A stretch of 64,000 nucleotides of DNA from Parietichytrium sp. I65-24A (Eukaryota > Sar > Bigyra > Thraustochytrida > Thraustochytriidae): positions 1 through 64,000 of the forward strand of contig BLSF01000074.1 in the NCBI GenBank assembly GCA_012862575.1. Reading direction: 5' to 3'. Under the pieces are notes generated by a model. It made no database searches, had not been told where the DNA came from, and saw only the letters and a program-made list of their open reading frames with translations. Shown piece by piece: positions 49,534 to 57,852 of this stretch. Position 1 is the first letter of the stretch; every line of letters begins with the position of its first letter. Made by a program: the position numbers and the translations under genes.

Positions 49534-50725
49534 ATGCCGCCCAGACCTGAGCTCAGACGTAACGCCTCACTCTCCAGCGTGGGGTCCGAGATCCTGCCGT
49601 CCCGGCAAAGGTGCTTTGGCTGTGGACTGCTCGCAGGTGCGCTTCAAGCTGGTAAGTTAACCTGTGGATTTGAACACCAAACTGCCCTTCGCAAGGCTTT
49701 TCACAATCTCTCTACAGACCCAATCTTACAAATTTCGGTGAAAATCAATTTCAGGAATCTTCAATCCTTGGGATCGGGCACTGTACCTGTCACACTTGCA
49801 CAAACGGCCATTCTTGAGCAAAGCGAATTTCCACAGGCCATATGAAGGTAAGACAAATCGTTTCCGCGTTCCGGGTTGGAGTTTATTGTTGCAAGGTTGT
49901 TGTAGCGGTCGAATCGATCAACTTGAGACTGACGTCCTATTGAATTGATGACTGATAGGTTTCCACCAGAGTATCCTACACAGAATCATCTCTGGAGGCC
50001 TCTACTTCCCTTTGGAAGATATTTTGCGCACCGGAGTGGACGACAACACTGGCCCTATGGTTCACAGCTTTTTATGCGGTGTTGGAGCTGGATCCATCGT
50101 CTCAATCCTCACAAATCCGCTGGCGGCAATAAAATACCAATCGTGGGGTAGCGACCATAAAGGCCAAATGTTCCGTAAGTGCTTCTCTTTCAAAGGAAAA
50201 TTTTCTGCTCCGCTTTGAAGGCGATAGAGCAAATGCTCACATACTTCCTGTTCTGCGCCAGGTACTGCTGTGGATATTTTTAAGCGAGGTGGGGTTGGGT
50301 CATTCTTCCGAGCGGTGCACTCGACGCTTCTGCGGGACGTTGTTTGGGGCGGTTCGTATTCAGTGCTTCGTAACTCTCTGCCCGTATTTATTCGCGGTGA
50401 CAAATTTCGCAAAGAAGACCTTCGGCCAGGTTGGCTGTCATTCTCTTGCAACATCATCGCTGGTGGTGCAAGCACGATTTTATCCTCGCCGCTCAATTAC
50501 GCGAGAAACATTCAGTACGGTCAAAGTGTGAGCCGTGAAACCACTAGTATGATAGTTATTTTACGACATCTATGGGAAGATGCCAAGGTACATAGTGAAA
50601 GTGCAGGAATTAACAAAGTCCAGTACATAGGGAGAAGGATGGCCATCGGCTGGGGAACATTGCGAGTTGCTCTGGGACTTGGCTTCAGTTCCCAAATGTA
50701 CGGATACTGTGTTGCTATGGAATAG
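49534..50725 (+). CDS. SLC25 carrier, four exons
   Basis: Predicted 296-aa protein from exons 49534-49651, 49755-49847, 49959-50174 and 50262-50725. All three introns (103, 111 and 87 nt) are phase 1, with GTAAG donors. Exon 2 encodes FNPWDRALYLS then KRPFLSKANFHRPYEG, a protist-type first carrier signature. Exon 3 encodes GGLYFPLEDIL and TNPLAAIKYQSWG. Exon 4 encodes RAVHSTLLRDVVWGGSY and SSPLNYARNIQYG, plus the final helix. Each repeat keeps the Pro kink with a shifted acidic position. The carrier relates to a family seen in alveolates and other protists; the substrate is unknown. The start ATG 49534 (MPPRPELRRNAS) is the first ATG with no stop before the conserved GLLAGALQAG helix. Confidence 0.78.
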
Positions 50726-51037
50726 ATGCCCGCCCGCTGTGTCTTTTTTCCTGAAAATGAAGAAACTCTCTCCAGTGATGGTCGACGGAACTACGATTTA
50801 GTCCCGTCATGTAGCAGAATGGCTCCTCAAAACTGAAAAGGTTGCTTTGCTTTCTGCTTTCTGCCTTCGCGCCCTGGGCTGCCAATTGAACAACTGCTTC
50901 TGTGAGTGACACATATGAGAAAGAAATCGAAATTACAAACTTTAGGCTCCTACAGTACTTGTTCAATTTTAAAAAAAGGAATGGCAAATTCTCGCCAAGT
51001 CACCACTCGTTCGAGCGCAAGTTGCAAGCGCCAGCAA

Positions 51038-51505
51038 TCAGTAGCCGGATTGATAAAGGTACCTACCAAGGGCTTCGACTGCGAAGTTGCACGCCGATGC
51101 GGTCTGACCTTTGCCTTCATCAAATGTAGCGACAATGAGGCATTGGTTGGTGACCACCAGGCAGCCACCTCCTCTTGGCTTTTTGAAATAGATGGTAGCG
51201 AGACCGTCTTCAGCCGATCCATTCGCGTATGTTCTCACAGGCATGTACTTGACCCCGTTGATTCTCAGCCCCTCGGCCGGCTTGCGCAGCGTCTGGGCAA
51301 CGTTCGCGAGAATGATGGCCTCGTTGATGGTCTGTTTCGCCTCTGTTCCATCGTCCTGAGCGACCACGCCTTCATAGATCCGCGGCAAAAACTCTGGCGT
51401 GTTGGCCCACACACAAGAGTCGTATTTCCCCAGCATGCACGCTTGGTCCACGCCGCCGGTACCCACCAGCTGCGAGTCTACATACTCTTGCCATGTAGCT
51501 GTCAT
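51038..51505 (-). CDS. Profilin
   Basis: 155-aa protein, slightly longer than typical profilins (about 125-140 aa). N-terminal helix with the profilin WQEYVDSQL motif. Next come CVWANTPEFLPRIYE, an insertion (VAQDDGTEAKQTIN), a KYMPVRTYANG strand region and GGGCLVVTNQCLIVATFDE. The terminal helix is CNFAVEALGRYLYQSGY. Binds actin monomers and proline-rich ligands. The insertion after the first helices is the main oddity. ATG 51503-51505 is clear. Confidence 0.9.
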   Translation of the reverse strand: MTATWQEYVDSQLVGTGGVDQACMLGKYDSCVWANTPEFLPRIYEGVVAQDDGTEAKQTINEAIILANVAQTLRKPAEGLRINGVKYMPVRTYANGSAEDGLATIYFKKPRGGGCLVVTNQCLIVATFDEGKGQTASACNFAVEALGRYLYQSGY

Positions 51506-52293
51506 CCTCGCACCAATGGCCCTCGAGACGCCGCTTTTGCCGCTCTTCTCCGCAAACAGATGGTCCTTGATCGCACCTCCTTGAGCTCTGAGGCAAGCCG
51601 AGGACTGTCAGACTTTGCCAGAACGCCACGCCCTCAGAGTAGCTGCGTGTGTGTTCGCGCACACTGGCACTGTAAGACCTGTGAGATCTGTGAGAACTGT
51701 AAAACCTTCTGAGTCAGACAGTGAGCCTGAGTGTGCATCAAGGGAGGGACTAAGGGACTGCTGGTATCGCAAACTGTTTCTTCCTCACTGTGGCACCGCC
51801 ACCTCTTACCGTCTCTTACCTCTCTTACCCGTCGTTTGGTCCTGGCCACTATCTGGCAGTAGGGCAAGGCGGCTTTCTTTCCTCCTTATGATCAATGCCC
51901 ACCTCTGTGCTAGCGCAGGAGATAAATAGCACTACTCCTGCTAAGAGCAACTATCTGCACCATGAACTTGAGACAGACAAGTAGAATGAAGCGGTGTCCT
52001 CGCTGATGATCGTCAGAATCGTCAGTCTCAATAGTAAACTTCGGAATGTGCGAGCGGGTTTTGCAAACGCAGAACAAACGAAACCGGCACAGATATCAGG
52101 CTAGTAGAGGTGCCAGAGCTGTGGGAGCAACCAAAGGCTAAGAATTCATCTTCCAGTTCCCTCTGGACGGTTTGCAGACTCCCTCAAAGTGGAAACAGTC
52201 TGGCGACACAGTCAGAGCGGTAAACCGGTCACTTTCGATGCCGATGAGGATCACACAACAGTGGCAGCCGAACTCACACTTGCGAAATCAGAA
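51506..52293. other. Intergenic spacer
   Basis: Shared promoter region of the divergent profilin and MFS genes. No repeat or RNA gene recognised. The frame of the MFS gene is open back to 52189 but lacks an ATG there. Confidence 0.5.
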
Positions 52294-53724
52294 ATGAGTG
52301 ATGACGAAACCCAGGATACGGAGGCAGAGGGCGCCCCACTGGTGCTTACAGCAACCCCGGATGAACTGGCGCAGACCGCTGTGGACCTGCTTGACTTCGG
52401 ACGTTTCCAATATCGGCTATTTGGTCTTGCTGGGGCAGCATGGTGCGCCGATGTCGCAGAAATTTTTTCGGCTGGGCTTTTACTTCCCATTCTGAGAGAA
52501 GAATTTAGCCTTGACAAATCACAGGCTGGCCTCATAACTAGTCTCACATTCCTGGGCATGTTTGCCGGCTCCTGGCTGTGGGGTTCAATCGGAGATATTC
52601 GCGGCCGGCGTGAGGTCTTAGTGTGGACATCCTTAACTATTCTCGCTTCCGGACTGCTCTCTGCGGCTGCGCCGAACTTTTTATCGTTTTTAGCTTGCAG
52701 AATCCTTGTTGGTGTTGGCCTTGGAGGCAGCCTTCCAGTCGCCTACTCTCTCTTGCTCGAATGGTGCCCGCGGGCGAAGCGAGATGGCACCGCAATATTG
52801 CTAACTGGTTGGTCCATCGTAGCAACTATACTTGCAACTGGTTTAGGGTGGCTGCTCTTGTCTGCTGAGCCAGCTCTTGCACAATGGCGATTGTACACTT
52901 CAATATTAGCATGTTTTGCGGGCTTGCCTTGCCTCTTTCTCGGCGGTGTTCCAGAGTCTCCAAGGTTTTTGATCGCCTGTGGCCAGCGCGAGTCGTGCGC
53001 GGAGGCGTTGCGGCACGTCTCACAAATAAATGGAGTCATCATTCCGGAGCCTTTAGTAGCAGATATTTTGAAATGCAAGTGCGCGGTTTCCAGGCCGGAG
53101 GGACCGTTCAAGGCACTCATTCGTATTCGTGCGCTCTTTGAATCCAAACAAGTTGGTTTGACGACTTGCCTGCTGTTGCCTATCTGGTTCTGCGGGTCCG
53201 TGGGTTTCTACAGTTTCTCGACTTGGGCTCCGAGTCTAATAATCGCGCGAGGGGGGCAGAAAGAGGCTTATTTGGTGCTGAGTATCTCCCCGATCTTTCA
53301 GTTTGCAAGCCTTTTCATCGCGATTATCTTGGCGCGAAAAATCAGTGCCGAGCTTTTGCTGACGATGTTCGTAATCCTGAACTCTTTCTCCGTTGCCACT
53401 TTTGCATATTTCGATTCGGAACTTGGGGCATTCCTTTCTTACTCACTCTTCAACTTCGGCTGTTCTGGATACTTTGCTGCGCAATACTTGCTCACGATGA
53501 GCGTGTTTCCCACGAAAATCCGCACAACAGGATTTGGGTTTGTCTCGGCGTTCAATCGAGCTGGGGGAATTCTGGCCCCGAACCTGGGAGGCCTTCTTCT
53601 CGACAAGCTCGGGGCTACAGCGTTGTACTACTTCGCCTTGTTTTTTGTCCTGGCTGGTGGCTCGTCGTTCGTCTTACATCTACATCACGTTCGTTCAAAG
53701 GCCAACTTGGGCACTTCTGGCTAA
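52294..53724 (+). CDS. SV2/SVOP-like major facilitator superfamily transporter
   Basis: 476-aa protein from ATG 52294 (MSDDETQDTEAEG). An acidic N-terminus precedes twelve hydrophobic segments. Diagnostic MFS motifs: FAGSWLWGSIGDIRGRREVL (motif A, loop 2-3), RILVGVGLGGSLPVAYSLLLEW, PESPRFL after helix 6, and FPTKIRTTGFGFVSAFNRAGG near helix 11. This set is typical of the synaptic-vesicle-2-related group of organic-ion and nutrient transporters found in protists, plants and animals. The substrate is unknown. An upstream exon cannot be excluded. Confidence 0.85.
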   Translation: MSDDETQDTEAEGAPLVLTATPDELAQTAVDLLDFGRFQYRLFGLAGAAWCADVAEIFSAGLLLPILREEFSLDKSQAGLITSLTFLGMFAGSWLWGSIGDIRGRREVLVWTSLTILASGLLSAAAPNFLSFLACRILVGVGLGGSLPVAYSLLLEWCPRAKRDGTAILLTGWSIVATILATGLGWLLLSAEPALAQWRLYTSILACFAGLPCLFLGGVPESPRFLIACGQRESCAEALRHVSQINGVIIPEPLVADILKCKCAVSRPEGPFKALIRIRALFESKQVGLTTCLLLPIWFCGSVGFYSFSTWAPSLIIARGGQKEAYLVLSISPIFQFASLFIAIILARKISAELLLTMFVILNSFSVATFAYFDSELGAFLSYSLFNFGCSGYFAAQYLLTMSVFPTKIRTTGFGFVSAFNRAGGILAPNLGGLLLDKLGATALYYFALFFVLAGGSSFVLHLHHVRSKANLGTSG

Positions 53725-53856
53725 ACAGAACCGCGGCGCCTCTTCCAGCACAACCACAGGCACGGAAAAGCATCTAATTGTTAAGACCGACTTCGCAAGC
53801 ATGACGTTGCAATGTTCATACTGTTAATAAGAATTATTTGGGCTACAATAACGTCA

Positions 53857-55752
53857 CTAGCTCAAAGCCAGGGTGGAGAGGGAGTGCCGGCGAGACTGGA
53901 GGGATTGACGTTTTTTGCTCTCGGGGACGAGCGAAAGAGGCAACGGCTTTCGCTCCATTTCGGGGCCATTTTCCGCAAATTTTTTAGCACTTCTCAACCT
54001 TCGAAGAGGGCTCGGGAGAGAAAGACCGTTGAGAGCTATCGAATTCGATCTGCTGTGTTTTGGCGTGGATCCGGTACTTTTAGGCGCCCCTCGGGAAGGA
54101 GTCGATATGGCTATTTCAGAGGGACAACCCGTGTGAGACGTATCTACAGTTAGACCTTCAACACCATTCAGCTCGCCAAGAGCCGCGGTATTCTCATCTT
54201 CGTCCAGCTTGGACTCTTCCTCCTGGCTCGCAGGGTCGCAGGAGTGAACCGAAGTGCTCATGACTGGAGCAGAGAAATTAGGCGGCACTATATGAACGTA
54301 AACAGGAAGCTCCCTGATCTGTTTTACTTTGCCATTGCCGTCAACCGCAGATACCAGTAGGTATCCCACTCGTTCGCCACTGAAGGTGCAGTCTACTTCC
54401 AGAAAGATCTCGCGGTGCATACCCATTGGCATGGTTTTCACATCATAGGTAACCACCATGTCTTGCAGCGAAGCTGACAGTGACACACAAATGGACACGG
54501 ACGTTCGCCAAGTGTTTCGAATCAGAATTTTATATGTATGGCGGGACCCTTCAACAAGCACACCCATGTCCAAATACTCCCCATTGAACGGAAGCCACAT
54601 GTCTCGCCCGTTCTCAAATTCATACTCCCCCAAATAGTCGAGGTACTCCGGCATAAAAACTTTGTCGGAATCCCAAAAGGCTTGCCGATCTCTGTTTTGC
54701 GTCTCGGTGCTAGCATACGCCATGGGAACCTGCTTTGCAGAGGCCGGTCTTTTTCGGGTCTTGTATGGACCTTCTCCTTTCTCCCTTGGCGAAAGATTGA
54801 TCTTCCCCCACCTTGAGGTTCGCTCAGCCTTCACCCGAAATGATATTTTCGTTTGTCGAAGATTTTTTCCGCCCACAGACTGCCTCTGACCAGGAAGTTC
54901 GCTCAACTGCGGATTTGAGTCTTGCGCTCTTCCAGCTTCTAAATTCCGTAGCAGGTTGTGCTTGTTCTTCCACTTTCTACTGTTTTCCAACAATGTAAGC
55001 ATCTTTTTGTATTTCTGAGTCTCGTCGAGATCCAAGTATTTGATCAGGTGATAGACTCGCTCTTTCGGATCAGGTTCGCTCGCGAAAGCAATCAATGCTA
55101 AGCGGACGAGGACTTCAACAAACGAGCGATAATCAAGTTCCGTTGGTGTGCTATCGTACTTTCTCCCCATGCGCTGCCGTTGCCAACAAAAGTGTATCGC
55201 CGCGGAAGAAGTCAACTGAGGAATGATTTGAAAGTCATGTGCGAACACCATCAGCTCTGGCAGAGACATAGTCTCATTGGCGACCTGAATCAAATCATAC
55301 GTGAGCCCGTTGCTCACATCGAGGCCAGTGCTTACTCCACTCGGAGTCATCAGCTTGCAATAGTACTCAAAAAGCAGCCTGAGCGAGCCGGGATGCTTGC
55401 TCGGAATATCACGACATTCGTAGGACGCCGTGTCAAAGTGCGGTTCCATCAAGAAATACCTTTTGGACTGTTTCGCATCATCGGCCAATTCCTTGACTCG
55501 GGTTTTGAAGTCATTGTAGAGTTCCGTTCCGTGTGACGTACCATGTGCGCTGAAGCGAGAGTCCTCGAATGCTTTACTCTTCTGTATCAGGTGCTCCAAG
55601 ATTGTATCTCTAGAACTTGATAGCCTCTCGAGAGCTTGCCCGGAAGTGTTGGCAGAACCTTTTGCACCGTCTCCCCGCCCTCGCGCGACTGTATCTTGGT
55701 CAGTCTCGCCCAGGCTTGGTGCCGAAAAGTTATATCCGAGAGACACAGGCAT
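53857..55752 (-). CDS. ASH/MSP-domain protein with EF-hand-like helical region, possible ciliary role
   Basis: 631-aa protein from ATG 55752 (MPVSLGYNFSAPS). Residues about 110-270 form an all-helical domain with YYCKLMTPSG, then LTYDLIQVANETMSLPELM and LDYRSFVEVLVRLAL, a pattern common in uncharacterised flagellar proteins. Residues about 390-500 look like an ASH/MSP beta-sandwich: PFNGEYLDMGVLVEGSRHTY, then IRNTWRTSVSICVS and CTFSGERVGYLLVSA. The tail is basic and Ser-rich. ASH domains target proteins to centrosomes and cilia. Upstream on the same strand lie coding-looking frames (an ATG at 56218 opens a KLKSQSESEEKRLKQ-type helix), so one or two 5' exons may be missing. They could not be joined in frame here. 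Confidence 0.6.
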   Translation of the reverse strand: MPVSLGYNFSAPSLGETDQDTVARGRGDGAKGSANTSGQALERLSSSRDTILEHLIQKSKAFEDSRFSAHGTSHGTELYNDFKTRVKELADDAKQSKRYFLMEPHFDTASYECRDIPSKHPGSLRLLFEYYCKLMTPSGVSTGLDVSNGLTYDLIQVANETMSLPELMVFAHDFQIIPQLTSSAAIHFCWQRQRMGRKYDSTPTELDYRSFVEVLVRLALIAFASEPDPKERVYHLIKYLDLDETQKYKKMLTLLENSRKWKNKHNLLRNLEAGRAQDSNPQLSELPGQRQSVGGKNLRQTKISFRVKAERTSRWGKINLSPREKGEGPYKTRKRPASAKQVPMAYASTETQNRDRQAFWDSDKVFMPEYLDYLGEYEFENGRDMWLPFNGEYLDMGVLVEGSRHTYKILIRNTWRTSVSICVSLSASLQDMVVTYDVKTMPMGMHREIFLEVDCTFSGERVGYLLVSAVDGNGKVKQIRELPVYVHIVPPNFSAPVMSTSVHSCDPASQEEESKLDEDENTAALGELNGVEGLTVDTSHTGCPSEIAISTPSRGAPKSTGSTPKHSRSNSIALNGLSLPSPLRRLRSAKKFAENGPEMERKPLPLSLVPESKKRQSLQSRRHSLSTLALS

Positions 55753-56522
55753 TTCGTGCCAAGTGGTCCTGCTTGCCACCAGCCCTTTGCGCAAATATCG
55801 GAGCACTCAAGTGCGATTTCTTTGCTCCATAAACCCCGTTCTTCGCGTGCACGAGAGCTCTCTAGCCCAACCGGATTCGCAGTCGCGCCGGTGCCTCCAC
55901 TCGTCGCCAAGTAGTCCTCTGTCCAGCTTGGTTTCGTTGTTGTTGGAGCACTCGAGGATGCTGACACTGTTACTCCTAAATGCTGAGAACTGGGCTGATA
56001 CTTTACTTGAACCTCCTCTGCCTCCTCGATGACGGTGATATCAGCGCGAAGGACACCAAGTTTGGATACGGATTTTTGACTTGACTGTACCAAGCGCGCG
56101 CTCTTTCAGATGCGGCTTGTTTCAATCTTTTCTCCTCGCTCTCGCTCTGTGACTTGAGACCTGTTCGTTGCAGGGGTCTGTGTCCCTGTGTCTTTTGCCA
56201 AGAAGCACGGCCAGACATTGAAAAACACCATTGACTTGGGTCTGGAACTAATTTTAAAAAAACTTCTCTTTTCTATCTCCCTCTTCGGTTGCTTGACAGT
56301 GCAAGAGAAAGACGTAGACATAGATAGACATTGAAATAAAAATTTTACAGTGAGAACTTTTTGCGCCGCGAACGAAACTCGTAACGCATAAAAACGTAGG
56401 CCCCTACGTTACCAAACTTCCTTTTGGCTCATTTTGTTCCTTAGTCAGATGCGGAACTTCGGAGATACTTGGCAGGGTGCGGTGCTCGCTTCCGAATCTA
56501 CGGGCGTGCACAACTGAAGACG

Positions 56523-57764
56523 ATGCTCACCAAAGCCCTGAACGATGTCGTCGTCATCGGCGGCGGGGTGATGGGATGCTTCTCAGCTTACTTCTTAAAA
56601 AAGCTAGCCGGGAAGCAGGGAAAGGTCACCGTTGTGGAGCAAGACCCTCGCTACAGAACGGCTTCTGCAGTGCACTCAGCCGGGGGCACGCGGCGGCAGT
56701 TCAGCATCAAAGAGAATATTCAGCTGAGCTCAGAATCGTTCAAGCTCATCAAGTCGTTCGAAACTGAGGATGGGGTACCGTTTCACGAGGCTATTGACTT
56801 TGTTGATGAGGGATATTTGTTTCTCGCTTGCACACCTGAATCCGAGAAAATTCTCCGAATGAATGTCAAGGAACAACACGACGCAGGAGCACAAACGCAG
56901 ATTCTTCAGCCAAAGGAAATTGCCAGCAAATACCCCTTTTTGAACGTAGACGACGTCCTGTTAGGCGCATGTGGGAGAGGTCACGAAGGATGGTTTGATC
57001 CATACACATTTTTGACCTTAACGAAAGCCATGTGCAAAGCAGAAGGTGTCCATTTCACCAGCGGTAAAGTGGTCGGCTTTGAGATGAGCAAAAGGACCAT
57101 TGACGCTGCTGTTCTCCAAGACGGGTCAAGGCTCGCTGCTGGAAAGTTCGTCAACTGCGCCGGAGCCTGGAGCGGGGCAATTGCTGAGCGAGCTGGCGTA
57201 CACCTTCCGGTTGAGCCGCGTTTGCGCTCTGTTTATGCATACCACTGCTCCTCAGCGCTTTCTGACCCGTCATGGGAGTGCCCGCTCATTGTTGATCCAT
57301 CTGGGGTGTACTTTCGAAGAGATGGCGTCAAAGGAAGCGGTAAATTCATCTCCGGTTTAAGTCCTAGGCCCGAGGAAGACTATGCGCTTCAAGCTGACAC
57401 AGTCGAAGACATTCAAATGGCTTTCCAAAACCACCCACAAGCCTCCTTCTTTGAGAACAACATGTGGCCGGTCCTTGCCGATCGCGTACCTGCGTTTGAA
57501 CAGCTTCGAGTGACCAGCTCATGGGCCGGTTGCTATGATTATAATACGCTGGATGCAAATGCCTTGATCGGCCCACACCCACACCTAGACAACATGATGG
57601 TGTGCGCTGGGTTCTCTGGCCATGGCTTGCAGATGTCGCCTGCAGCAGGACGGGCTGTTGCTGAACTAGTCGTCCACAATAAGTTTCAGACTCTCGACCT
57701 CAGTCGATTTGGTGTGGATCGTGTGTTCAACAATACCCCAATATTTGAGCGTAATATTGTCTAA
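56523..57764 (+). CDS. FOXRED1-like FAD-dependent oxidoreductase (complex I assembly)
   Basis: 413-aa protein from ATG 56523. Residues 9-18 carry the FAD-binding VVVIGGGVMG motif of the DAO fold. Further landmarks: AVHSAGGTRRQFS, EPRLRSVYAYH, and near the C-terminus the FOXRED1-type block SWAGCYDYNTLDANALIGPH, then GFSGHGLQMSPAAGRAVAELV. Human FOXRED1 binds FAD and promotes complex I assembly in mitochondria. A mitochondrial presequence is short or absent from this ATG. The frame upstream (from 56469) adds 18 basic residues but lacks ATG. Converges on the SGNH gene, 89 bases apart. Confidence 0.85.
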   Translation: MLTKALNDVVVIGGGVMGCFSAYFLKKLAGKQGKVTVVEQDPRYRTASAVHSAGGTRRQFSIKENIQLSSESFKLIKSFETEDGVPFHEAIDFVDEGYLFLACTPESEKILRMNVKEQHDAGAQTQILQPKEIASKYPFLNVDDVLLGACGRGHEGWFDPYTFLTLTKAMCKAEGVHFTSGKVVGFEMSKRTIDAAVLQDGSRLAAGKFVNCAGAWSGAIAERAGVHLPVEPRLRSVYAYHCSSALSDPSWECPLIVDPSGVYFRRDGVKGSGKFISGLSPRPEEDYALQADTVEDIQMAFQNHPQASFFENNMWPVLADRVPAFEQLRVTSSWAGCYDYNTLDANALIGPHPHLDNMMVCAGFSGHGLQMSPAAGRAVAELVVHNKFQTLDLSRFGVDRVFNNTPIFERNIV

Positions 57765-57852
57765 AACACAAAACCTTTTATTTTGCGCTATCAGCTGTTT
57801 GTTTCACACAGCCGACAAGTGACTTATACAGAGCCGTCCGGCTTACGCGAAT

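Noticed and set aside
50906-51712. 268-codon plus-strand frame opposite profilin
   Set aside because: It is the antisense of profilin plus spacer. The minus-strand frame has the clear conserved family motifs.
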